Shown here: one piece after another, positions 11,462-22,291 of the stretch
How positions within the stretch are numbered: position 1 is the first letter of the stretch
Layout of the letters: the number at the start of each line of letters is the position of its first letter
NCBI GenBank assembly: GCA_916610825.1
Contig: OU744452.1
Span: 7,410,021-7,474,020 of the forward strand
Direction: 5' to 3'
DNA length: 64,000 nucleotides
Origin: Haliclystus octoradiatus
Taxonomy: Eukaryota > Cnidaria > Staurozoa > Stauromedusae > Haliclystidae
Notes under the pieces: model-generated
Database searches by the model: none
Seen by the model: only the letters and a program-made list of their open reading frames with translations
What the model was told of the DNA's origin: nothing
Translations under genes and position numbers: made by a program

Positions 11462-12185
11462 ATGAATGAACAAACGTCAGTATTTACCTGGAAAATGGCA
11501 CACGTGGTTTTATTTGTTAGAGAAGTACTAGCATCAAAACCGTTTAAATTTAAGCCACAGACAACAGAGAGGGGAGACGCTTGGAGGAGAATTGTTGAAA
11601 CCTTGAACAATGTGCAGACGCAAGCGTTCAAGGTTTCGTGTAGGTCAGTCAGGACGAAATACTTCCGTATGATAAAAGAATTTAAAGTCAGAGAGGCAGA
11701 AGAGTTGAGGGCAACTGGCTTGGGAGGAGAAGAAGAAAAAGAAATTACGACAGGAATGAGAGATGTTTGTGAGCAGATAGACGAATACGAAAGATATGGG
11801 CTGCCCTGAAGGAAAACGAACCATCAGACAGATAAACGAGAAGAAACAAGCAGAAGATATGAGAAAGAAGGCAACAGAGAGCTTAAGACAAACAACAAAA
11901 AGAAAGGAATTGGAAGGGAATGCGAATAGCAACGAAGAACCACCAAAGAAAAGGCGTTCCAATAACCAATTAGCTGCAGTTCTAGAATCCAGCATTGAAT
12001 ACAGAAAACAACAAGACGAAAGAGCTGATTTATTAAAACTTGAAGAGATTAGCGAAAGAAAAAAGCAAACATCTTTACTAGAACAAAACATGAATGAACA
12101 AAACAGTTTTTCTCTCAAATGCAAGAACATCAAAATATGTTCATTTTGCAGATGCAACAACAACAAATGGCTATGTTACACATAA
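11462..12185 (+). pseudogene. Myb/SANT-like protein of a PIF/Harbinger transposon, frameshifted
   Basis: The first frame (11462-11809) has W..R......G..W..I....N...Q..K-type spacing and VRTKYFRMIKEF. This is the look of the Myb/SANT-like DNA-binding protein that PIF/Harbinger elements encode beside their transposase. It stops at 11809 and continues in another frame from 11796 (PEGKRTIRQINEKKQ), so one base near 11803 is gained or lost. A basic PPKKRR stretch looks like a nuclear localisation signal. A further frame change near 12105 hides a Gln-rich end (QMQQQQMAM). The transposase half may be the fragment at 13774-14320. Confidence 0.65.
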
Positions 12186-12284
12186 TAAAGATATAACTAA
12201 TAAAAAATAGAAAAATTTCATTATGCTTAGCATAGCCATTTGTTGTTGTTGCCTCTGCAACATGAACATATTGATGTTCTTGCA
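12119..12284. repeat. Inverted repeat at the end of the Myb-like gene
   Basis: About 60 bp at 12119-12178 reappears inverted at 12224-12284 (CATAGCCATTTGTTGTTGTTG against CAACAACAACAAATGGCTATG, with a few differences). It is a local inverted duplication of the gene's 3' end. Confidence 0.75.
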
Positions 12285-13773
12285 TTATATTTAAAGACCA
12301 TAAAATGACCAGCAGTCTTTGAATATTTTTGTCATTGAAATCTGGACCCAGATTTCAATCACTCGTTTTCATGATACACGGCCCGCTTTTGTGTCTCCTT
12401 TGCACACACACGCGATTTTGCAAAACATTTCGTAAAACGAACATTGAAGCATTCTGCCAAGTTGTTTATCAACGAACTGGTTTGGAAAGTTTAAGAGCAA
12501 TAGAGGTGGACGTCGTAAAGGCTTTCGACGCTTGAATAAATGTGTAGGCCTACCACGAAAATCAATTCACTTGCTACTAGCGTCATACGAATTGAGGAAG
12601 GAAGAGAGAGTTGAAAGCTACAACTGTTAGGCTAGGCCTACTGAACTCGACTGATTCAGAATTTCATGTTGGTGCTTACTTGATACAAGAATATTAGGAA
12701 TTGAAAGAACGGGAAGAGATTTGTTAGCACTCAAAATCGAAATTTATCGCCGAAACAAAATGAAATTATAACACCAGGTGAATTCGATTTTTAATACGGA
12801 TGCTTTGATCATTGACTCCAAATTATGTTTTTAAACACGTAGGCTTCGTCTAAAATAGTTAGTTACATACCTATGTATGTTTTATATTGCATTGTTTACC
12901 TGCAGTATTTATGCACGTAAATTGTAAAATTTAGAATCATATGAATTTAATTAGTGTTGATTTGAAAGTACATTTTATCCAAGTTGTTTTGACTTGCGTC
13001 AAACTTCTCAGACAGATAATCGGACTGTGACTCCCATTCTGCTATTAATTTTTGAGCAGTATACATTTGTTGGCTATCTATAGCCATGGACTTTGCGTTT
13101 CGACAAGTAAGAATTGAGATTTATCCAAAACTGAAATTGATAAACCAAACTATTTTCTCGAGCTTTCTGTCGTGTCTTTCCGTAGCAACAGCCACGAGGA
13201 CAATCCTCTGACGTGAGCGCTGACGTCACTTTCCAGAGGATTAGCCTCGTTTCTTGTAATCAAGACAACAAAACAAAGCAAAGGCTGCTGGTCATTCGAA
13301 ACTCTTTAATATTTAGTTTGTAATATATAATTCATTTCTGTGTCCATTCATTCTTATTTCTTTTAGCATCTGATGATGAATTTCTTTAGCTTTGCGACAA
13401 TTAATGCATAAATGAGTTGGGAATGGGACTGTCACATACGGCTAGGGGCTATATGCAAAATTCTTTGGAGTGACACATTGAAGACTTTTCTGGATACATA
13501 ATTTGTTGCTATTCAAATACTCTGTAGTAAATTTTTGAATGTTGATAAATTTTTTATGAGGAATCTATTTCAAAATTCCGAAATTAAAAGTTTTTCAATT
13601 ACGATGTGCCCCTCCTATTGCCCCCTACTTCTCGGGAAAAGTAATTTTGAGAAGTTCGGTTGGGATTTGGATCTGTAGTAGGCCTACTGTATCAACAAGA
13701 CCAACATAGAACTATTTCCTTTGACATAGATTTTAGACATTATAGTGTGAAGTGTACATAATTATGTAGAAAG
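12285..13773. other. Non-coding stretch between the two Harbinger pieces
   Basis: No supported gene. A short hairpin lies at about 13196-13245 (CGAGGACAATCCTCTG against CAGAGGATTAGCCTCG). A 46-codon ORF at 13087-12947 on the - strand has no features. This may be the decayed middle of a Harbinger element, but I cannot align it. Confidence 0.4.
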
Positions 13774-14320
13774 TTAAGAAGCTACAGACATCAAAAAGAT
13801 ATGACAAGCAATCGACATGTTCTTTACTTCATTTGGTGGCTTTGAATAAAGCCGGTTCAAAAGTTTGAGAATGTTCCATGTGTCAGGATCTGATGGTAAG
13901 GTGGAAAAGTATTCTTCTATTGATGGTGGTTGTGTATTAACCATAGAGACAATTTAAGGCATTCCGAAATAAGGCACAGACTTTGTACATAGTGCCAATT
14001 TCAGACAATGCAATCTTCTGATTTTTCTTGAAGTCCACAAAGGCAAAGTAGCCTACAATCTCACCAAAAACCCATTCAACGGATACACGAACCGAGCTCA
14101 TTGCTTTATTGAATGATTTCTGGTCTTCGGTGAGGTCGATGTGTTGATATGGTGCCACAAGGTGGTCACTAATCGGATATGCTGGGTCACCATACAAACA
14201 GAATACCTGGCCATTATTAGAATTACAATTGGCATGTAATTGTTCTAATAACCCTGACATATCAAGCATCCGTGAGTCATGGCGTTTGCCGTCTACTGGG
14301 CCATACAAATTGGCGATCAT
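13774..14320 (-). pseudogene. PIF/Harbinger DDE transposase, C-terminal fragment
   Basis: The frame from 14320 reads GPVDGKRHDSRMLDMSGL, then YGDPAYPISDHL, then SVRVSVEWVFGEIVGYF. These are the second half of the Harbinger (DDE_Tnp_4-type) nuclease, including the second catalytic Asp in GDPAYP and the Glu of VEW. The frame stops at 13937 after NCLYG; the normal tail (PPSIEEYF...) continues in another frame to a TAA at 13774. The N-terminal half with the first Asp is absent, so the copy is dead. Confidence 0.75.
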
Positions 14321-15765
14321 TCTATTAGCACATAGCGCTCGGCGTACCTACAACACTCGAAAGCAGATATCCGAATGCCCTATTCAGGGATCAACCTGCA
14401 CGCAGACGAAAATGTATTTTTAGGTTTAGTACTATCTGCGTAATGCCGACAGAAAATTTCTAATAATCCTAAGACTTATCCTTGAACTGGCTAATCAGAA
14501 GTGCGTACAGGAGAAGGAGTCAAACTCCGACTCGGGCAGGAGTATCCATATTTCAACACAAGAGTTGGATTGGAGTTAATTTAATCCCACATAGGAGCGG
14601 ATTTGGTTGTGGAATTTTACAAGCAATCTCTGTAATCATCTAATAAACACTACACTGTTGACAATTTTGCAGATATTCCAACATATGTTGGATTTGCGAT
14701 GTACTTCTACTTTTGGCGACTTAGCTAGAACATATTTTCAAATAGCCCCACTTTCAGTATGACTTCAATGCAGATAAATAATTAAATATACATAATAAAC
14801 ATAACGTATAATGACATAGAATTAATGAATTTGTAAACATACAGTCAGTCCCAATAACTTTATTGTCGCCTGTTTTAGTTGTTGTGATAACTTTAGATAG
14901 TGCTCCTTTTTCTTTATTTTATTCATTCCATACATTTCTGTGTTTGCTCACTTTTGGGCTAAAAATATTTGATTTAAATTCGTAATTTTTACATGAGTTT
15001 GACGAAAATATTTTGCAGTCGGAGTCAGACTTGCAGTCCTTTGCTTTTACACTTTCAGAAGCCGGTATCGGAGAGTAAACTGCTACTAATTGTAGTATTA
15101 TCGGATTCAGAGTCAAAAAGTTCTTATTCCGTATAATTCTCTGGAACCGATTGTGATGAATGTGAGACTTCAACAATTGTGACCTAAATTTTATACCAAA
15201 TTTTGAGGGTGGAACAAATCAATGGGCAGACGTATCTGGATCCAATATATCATAAAACTTACATTTTATAAACAAGAAATTAAACAACCATAGTTCATCC
15301 TGTCTTTTTTTTAATAATATATTATTTTAGAGTATGTTAATGCAAATTGGTCTCAAGTTACGGTTGGATCGAAGGGTGAAAACCCAGGAATTTTCATTTT
15401 GAAATTACCATCTGGTATGTACAAGATTAAGTTCCATTATTTAAGTGGAGGATTAGTAAGTGCTAACGGCCTTAAACACAAAGGTTACACACTTTGGTTG
15501 TTATTTTGTTTCTAATGGTAATCTCATTCGGTTGCACCTCTTGCGCGTCAGCTGCTCTTTACTGCGCGCGCCGTAATTGTATATATTTTACAGTTATTCA
15601 ACATCTTAAATAATTTTTGAATAGTTTTTATAGACAAGTTTTTGACTTTTATATTACATTTTTAACCGTTTACGAATTTTGTTAATTTTGAAGTAAGTAT
15701 TTCAACAATTTCAAGTGTTTCTATTATTACATAATATTAGGATATTTTAAAAAGAAAGAAAATCG
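14321..15765. other. Non-coding stretch
   Basis: I see no gene. The last 200 bp or so before 15766 could be the 5' untranslated region of the LINE that starts there, but nothing marks its limit. Confidence 0.4.
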
Positions 15766-15924
15766 ATGGTTTTTTTTAACTACTTTTCGATGGAGAGATT
15801 GGTATATTCACGGGAACAATTACTATCTATATGTATCCCCCTACAAATATCTATCAATACAGAGAATAGTATCGATTCACATGGGAATTTAGTAGATATG
15901 AATTATAGAAGGAAAGGAAAAAGG
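15766..15924 (+). pseudogene. 5' part of a CR1-like LINE ORF, cut by the BEL/Pao insertion
   Basis: Fifty-three codons from the ATG at 15766 run in frame exactly to the BEL/Pao insertion point. If the retroelement and one copy of its 4-bp target duplication are left out, the frame continues without interruption at 22292 into the LINE endonuclease region (RAGFHVKCREHFKRNRIESL...). This frame agreement supports the reading that one LINE ORF was split by the insertion. Confidence 0.75.
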
Positions 15925-16387
15925 TGTCGGGAATTAGATATGTCACGACAAATATTTCTCAGCAACGCGTTGTCTCCGATAGACAGACGTTTATACAAAA
16001 TAAATACTCCAGCATTTAGTAGCGTAGCGTATATTTCTTATATTCGTTGCCTGATTACACGGTTGTATTCTACGCTTGATCTATAGATGATCCTCACATA
16101 GATACTAATGTTATAATAATTTACAAGATTTGGTGGAGTTATTTTTACACTAATTTATGTTACTAAATATAGAATGTGATATAATAATTAAGAATGTTCT
16201 AGATTACATGACAGCGTCAAGGTCAGCATCGAATTTTCCAGTTTTGTCTATAAATAGAATAGCGATGACGTCAATCTTGGAGAACAATAGGACCAATTTG
16301 ATGACGTTAGCTTGAACTTATGACATTGCGTTCTATTCCGCACGTAGATAGTCGCTTCTCGAAAGTTCCGTCTTGCAATTCCCGTCA
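15925..16387 (-). repeat. 3' LTR of the BEL/Pao element
   Basis: 463 bp, TGTCGGGAATT ... AATTCCCGTCA on the + strand. The ends are themselves near-inverted repeats. It matches 21825-22287 except for substitutions near 15989, 16234 and 16360. Confidence 0.95.
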
Positions 16388-16398
16388 CTCTCCCCCTA
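16388..16398 (-). other. Polypurine tract of the BEL/Pao element
   Basis: On the coding strand AGGGGGAGAG lies directly against the 3' LTR. This is the expected plus-strand primer position. Confidence 0.7.
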
Positions 16399-16464
16399 TT
16401 TAAGTATATCGTTTATAGTTAAATACACTTTTTCACATGTATAGTTTAGCTTATAGTATAATAT

Positions 16465-19400
16465 TTATTCTATGGTTACTTCGTCTTCCTTGTTTGTTGT
16501 GTCTTCCGTATCTTTTATTTTCAACCTCGCAATAGCCGCTGCATTTCTTCTTGGTCGTTCTTCCGTTGTTTGATTTGTTGAATCATTTATATCATTTTCT
16601 GGATACCTATCACAGCTTATTTCCAACGGGTAAATATGTTCTAGTGCTCGTTGTAATTCTGATTTATTGGTTTTGACTGTAACTCCTCTTAGCACTCTAT
16701 CTTTGCCATAAATTAATTCTTTAATAATACCTAAAGTCCAATAACCTCTATTTTTCTGTTCACCTTTGATAATAACAACATCTCCAATTGAAAGAATACG
16801 TTTCTTTTTTTTATACTTGCAGTCATGGCGTTCTCTGAGACCTCTTAAATACTCCGTTGTCCAACGTTTCCATGCTGCGTCTTTGCACTTATTTATATAC
16901 CTTGCTCTCTTCCTTAAATCTCTGTCGTCGATGTTATCCCATTGTTCTTCTGGACAGCTGTTATTAATCCCATGGATCATTATACTTGGAGTTAGTAATG
17001 GTAATTGATGATCATCTTCTACATAGCTCAATGGTCTATTATTTAATGTGATTTCAACATCTAGAAGTACTTCTTCCAGTTCAGACCAAGATAGCATTGA
17101 TTTTCCCATTGCCTTGTACATCGCTGCTTTTACCAATCCGATTATCCGTTCAAATTGTCCGCCCCATCAAGGAGCCCTACTCATGTTAAATTGCCATCTG
17201 ATGTTGTGCATTGCAATGTAATTATTTATTTTTTCGTTTTTAATCACCTTCTTGAGCCATTCTGAACTTTATTTGAACGTTTTTGCATTATCCGAATAAA
17301 TCTTCTCGGGGCGTCCTCTTCTTGAAGTGAAACGTTTTAACGCCTTCAAAAATTCATCTACGGTTTGATCCCGCATTAGTTCAACGTGAACTGCTCTGGT
17401 TAAACTGCATGAAAAAAGTAAAATGTAGGATTTCTTTTCTTTCGTCTTTGAATGTTTATATATAATTGGTCCTGCGCAGTCTATGCCAATTACTTGGAAT
17501 GCTCTATTTCCAGTTGTTCTATCAGTTGGTAGATTTCCAGGTTTAGGTCTTTTGAAGGGTGTGGCGTGGTAGCGTTTACATTTAAAACAGTCTCTAATGA
17601 TGGTTTTTGACAAACGTCGTAAATTTGGTATCCAATATTTGCTTCTGACTTCTGCCATGGTCAAGCCAACTCCCCCATGTAGCGTTTTTGTGTGTGCCTG
17701 TATGACTATCTGCTTTCCAAGGATTGTTTTTGGAGGGATAAATACAGGATAGTCTCCTTGTAGTCTTCCTTTGCATACATAGATATTTTCTTCATTTTGC
17801 TGAAGGTTTAATTTGTGTTTGAATGATTCAAATGCGTCTTCTTTGATGAAATTTTCTTGAATCTTTTTTATTATTTTGTTTGTAGCTGATGTAATCTCTT
17901 GCGTTTGTAGGTATCCTCTGTAATTGTTTTCATTAGATGTATTACCGTTGTGTTTGAGCCTCATGATCCATGCTATAATCCTGGAGGCTTTCCATATACC
18001 ATGTTTGTCTAGTAGTTTTTGAATGTCGTCGTCTTGACTTGTAATTGTTGTTGACAAGATTTCTTTTATGGCTTTTGCTTCTGCTGCACTTTCAGTCGTA
18101 TCTTGTGTTAATATGTCTTTAGGCCAATTGTCGACATCTTCTAACCAAATTGGACCGTTCCACCAAAGATCTGTGAGCTGTTTTGCTTCTGCCCCTCGGC
18201 TTCCTATGTCAGCTGGGTTTTCTTTACCAGGAACATGTCTCCATTGTATGAATGGCTTCTCTTTGATCTCTTTCACGCGATTGTTTACGTATTGTTTGTA
18301 ATTTCCAGAACCTCGGATCCAATGTAGTGTAACAGTGCTATCCGTCCAGGCGTACACGTTCCGTATTGGCAAGTCTTTAATGGCTTCGTGAACATTCCAA
18401 AGTATATTTGCTGCCATTGTCGCTGCATTTAGTTCCAGACGTAGAATAGTTGCTGTTTTTTGTGATAATCTTGATTTTGCAACCAGTAAACCTTTACTGA
18501 TACCAGACTTTTGTGCTGTGACAGCGTAGACGACTGCGCAGATACCCTTTTCACTTGCATCGCTGAAGGCATGTAGATCTATCCATTCTATGTCTTCCTT
18601 GTACGAAGGTATCGATCTAGGTACTTCGAATGTCTCCGGTTGTCTGTCCAAGAATGTTTTCCAGCGTGATGTGATGTCTTTGTCGAATTCTTCATCCCAA
18701 TTGAATTTATTTTCACAGCATGTCCTGAATATATTTTTTCCAACCAATGTTGTAGGCGATGCAAACCCAAGTGGATCAAATATTGTTGCCAAGTACTGTA
18801 GAATCCCTCTCTTGGTCGTCCTTGAAGGTGGTTGTGGTACAATTACGCTGAGATGGTCATCTTGCTTATTCCAATAAATGCCCAGTATCTTCGAGTCGTT
18901 TTCAAGAGATCCAAGCTGTTCTTTTGCAAATGTCCTTTCTTCTTCTAACGGGGATATTTGTGTTTCTTGTTTTCCTTCAATGCAGTTGTTGGTTGAATGC
19001 CATTTATGTAGTTGAAAACCTCCCTCTTTGAAGATGCTGCAAGCTTTGTCTTTAAATCTCTGTGTTTCCTCTATTGTGTTGCAGCCAGTGATCAAATCAT
19101 CTACGTATAAACACTTTCTTATCTCTTCTGTTTCTTCAGGATATTCTTTCTTCATTGTGTCCAGATGAGTATCTATTGTTGCTGCCAACATAAAGGGTGA
19201 TTGTACTAAACCAAATAATGCTCTTGTGAAACGTAATGTTTCAATCTTTGTTGGATCTTTATCTTTAATCCAATGAAATCTCAGCGAATCTCGATCCTCT
19301 TCTTTAATCCGAACTTGTAGAAATGCCTTTTTAATGTCTCCGGTGAGTGCTATTGGTCTAAAACGATTTCTGATCAATACATCCCATAGCTTGTTTTGAA

Positions 19401-21729
19401 GTGGTGGACCAGTTTCAAGGCAATCGTTTAACGATGGTCGATTAGTGTTTTCTTTTGCAGATGCATCATACACAATTCTTAATTTTGTAGTCTCCACGTT
19501 TTCTCTGATAACTGGTTTGTGAGGTATGTAAAACTCTTTGTTCTTTATGGCGTCAGGAACTCTTTCTACTATTCCCTCTCGTAGTTGTTCTTGAATAATG
19601 TCATCATATTTCTGTAACAATCCTGGTTGCCGATTTAATCTTCTCATTAAATTATTTAATCTCCCCATGCTTCCTGCTTTGTTGCTTGCTAACTCTGGGT
19701 GGTTAGGCTTCCAAATAAGGCTTGTTTCATACCATCCTTCTTTACTTTTAGTTAGTTTATCCTTAAATGTTTCAAGAATTTCTTCATCATCTGTTTTGTT
19801 TGTATCGGCCACGCCCAGTACATCCAACGAGCACAGTCTCTCGAAGTCATATGTTGAATCTTTTGTAAGATATGTACTTCCCAATGTTGCTTCTTTGCCA
19901 GGCGACAGGATGGTCCAACCTAGCTTTGTTCTTTCCGCCACTGGCTCTCCTGGTCGACCAATTCGTGGTTGTGATGTTGTCTTTACTCTGGCGTATTCAC
20001 TTGCACCAAGAACTAGGTGAATAGATAACATCTTATCGTTTTCTTGTTCGTTCATTGACACATCTTTTAGGTGAGTATATCTTGCAGTCATTTTGTCATA
20101 GTTAGGATTCGGTAGTGATAATAACTCTCTTTTATCAACTTTATTTACCTCTGCTTGAATAACGCATGTTTCATCCAAATCTGTAATTGTAATGTTGTAC
20201 ACTGATATTTTCCTTGTCGTTTTTTCCATCATCATTTCTATTGTTTTCATTTCTTTACGTATAGGCTGCATTTTTAGTCTGCTAATGAGAGTCGAAGAAG
20301 CGTATGAGCTTCCAGCTCCGGTGTCCAATAATGCTCTACATTTGATACCGTTGGCTCTTACTATTACTACAGGGTATGTTACATCTTTTGATTCAGCAGT
20401 TGTCAGTGTTTGTTCCTTTTGTGGTTTTGTTGCAGTGTGGTTGCCTTCGCATATTGACGTGTGATGTCTTCTAGAGCAGTTAGAACATTTCCATTTACTC
20501 TTGCAATCAGCTGCTCTGTGATCCATTTTTGTGCAGTTGAAACATCGTTTCTCTTTCATCAATAGTTGTTTTCTTTCACTAATATCTTTAACTTTTGTAC
20601 ATTCTGATGATTTATGGTTTTGCTCTTCGTCTTTACAGTATACACAGCTTCTCCATGATGATTGTTTTGTATTAAATATTTTGTCCTTTTTATGTTTATA
20701 TCTGTCTGTATTTTGACGATCTTCAGAAACAGGATTTCTCTCAGTCCATTGCCAAAGTGCTTCGGTTAGATGGTTGAACTTCCATTCTTGCCAATTGTTA
20801 TCTGTTCGTACTAAATCTGATCGTATATCAGGTAATTTGTCCAATGTCATTCTTACGTAACCGTTGATTTCTGTTAACTTTCCCATGGTTTCTAACGCTT
20901 GTACATTTGTAACTAGTTTTTGATAGAAGTCATTAATTTTGTAAGTATTTGTTCCATATATTGTAGATAATGATAATATGCTTTGAATATGTGCATTTGT
21001 TACTTCACTAGGTCTACCATATTTTGACTTTAATATAGCTTTAGCTCTCTCATAACCTTCATTTGTGAAAGGTAGCCCATCAATAACAGGGCGTATTTTT
21101 TCTTCAACCAGCTCCTTCAAATATGAAAACTTTGTAACTTGTGCTAAATTGCTGCTATTTTCTATTTCAGACTTAAATTGGTTCCAGAATCTGTTCCAGT
21201 CGATATGTGTCCCATTGAACTTTGTTATAACCAGCTTTGGTAGTTTAGCACTTACTATGTTTTGAGAGTTTTGATCTCTCTTAATAGTTTGCTCACTTTC
21301 TGCTTCTCTTTGTTTAAGCATTTGTAATTGTAGTTTCATCTCTTCAAGTTTAAGTTCTTCTTCGTGTTTTTTGCGTAATATTTCTAATTCTCTGATAGAA
21401 TCTTCTTCTGATACTGTATTGTTGATATCTTTAATATGTTTCTCTAAGGTCTCCATAGTTGTGTTGCTTAGCTTCAATTGTAATTGTAAATCTTTCTTCC
21501 ATTGTCTCACTGATAGAGGTTCTTCGCCGTCTTCTATTTTCAGTTCTTGGATTGATGTCTCTGTTTTGTTGATTTCCTCTAATTGTTTGAGTAAATCTCT
21601 CTTGTAATTTTCTAGTTTTCGAACATTTTTCCTCGCAATAATTCCATCTGCATCTTCCACTGTTAAGTTAAGTAATTGTATTCTGTTTTGTAACTTCTTG
21701 AGTTGGCTCTCCAGCATTTCTTCCCCCAT
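16465..21729 (-). pseudogene. BEL/Pao gag-pol polyprotein with two in-frame stops
   Basis: A single frame of 1755 codons. It starts with a charged, coiled-coil-like N-terminus (about residues 1-160). A gag domain follows (FNGTHIDWNRFWNQF, DUF1759-like), then Cys/His zinc knuckles at about 360-428. Next come an aspartic protease (LLDTGAGSS, near 470), the reverse transcriptase with catalytic YVDD (near 890), and RNase H (FSDAS...LELNA...TDST). The integrase has an H-H-C-C zinc part (QAHTKTLHGG...DCFKCK), the first Asp in GIDCAGP and the second in YSDNAKTF. A TAA at 17271-17269 follows YSDNAKTFK, and a TGA at 17169-17167 sits where Trp is expected before GGQFERIIG, which holds the last catalytic Glu. 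Both breaks fall in the integrase core, so this copy should not integrate on its own. The rest of the frame is intact. Confidence 0.9.
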
Positions 21730-21824
21730 TGTAACTATATATGAATAGTTTAATCTCCAATAATTGTGTGTTGTATAATTTTGAATGTAGTCTCAAAATT
21801 ATTCTCCCATCACGGGTGCCACTT

Positions 21825-22287
21825 TGTCGGGAATTAGATATGTCACGACAAATATTTCTCAGCAACGCGTTGTCTCTGATAGACAGACGTTTATACAAAA
21901 TAAATACTCCAGCATTTAGTAGCGTAGCGTATATTTCTTATATTCGTTGCCTGATTACACGGTTGTATTCTACGCTTGATCTATAGATGATCCTCACATA
22001 GATACTAATGTTATAATAATTTACAAGATTTGGTGGAGTTATTTTTACACTAATTTATGTTACTAAATATAGAATGTGATATAATAATTAAGAATGTTCT
22101 AGATTACATGACAGCGTCAAGGTCAGCATCGAATGTTCCAGTTTTGTCTATAAATAGAATAGCGATGACGTCAATCTTGGAGAACAATAGGACCAATTTG
22201 ATGACGTTAGCTTGAACTTATGACATTGCGTTCTATTCCGCACGTAGATAGTCGCTTCTAGAAAGTTCCGTCTTGCAATTCCCGTCA
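21825..22287 (-). repeat. 5' LTR of the BEL/Pao element
   Basis: 463 bp, partner of 15925-16387. Just inside it on the coding strand, after two A, comes TGGCACCCGTGATGGG. The TGG start suggests the primer-binding site (about 21807-21822); I could not assign the tRNA. Confidence 0.9.
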
Positions 22288-22291
22288 AAGG

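Larger units (their letters stand above)
15925..22287 (-). mobile_element. Complete BEL/Pao LTR retrotransposon
   Basis: Two 463-bp LTRs (15925-16387 and 21825-22287) begin TG and end CA, differ at only three positions that I can find, and are flanked by AAGG on both outer sides (15921-15924 and 22288-22291). The coding strand is -, so the 5' LTR is the right-hand one. One long frame between them encodes gag and pol. The low LTR divergence marks a recent insertion. It landed inside a CR1-like LINE ORF. Confidence 0.95.

Noticed and set aside
14919-15176. 85-codon ORF on the - strand
   Set aside because: Composition looks random and no motif or signal supports it.
17594-21607. Short ORFs opposite or overlapping the BEL/Pao polyprotein
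   Set aside because: They are shadows of the long coding frame in other frames.
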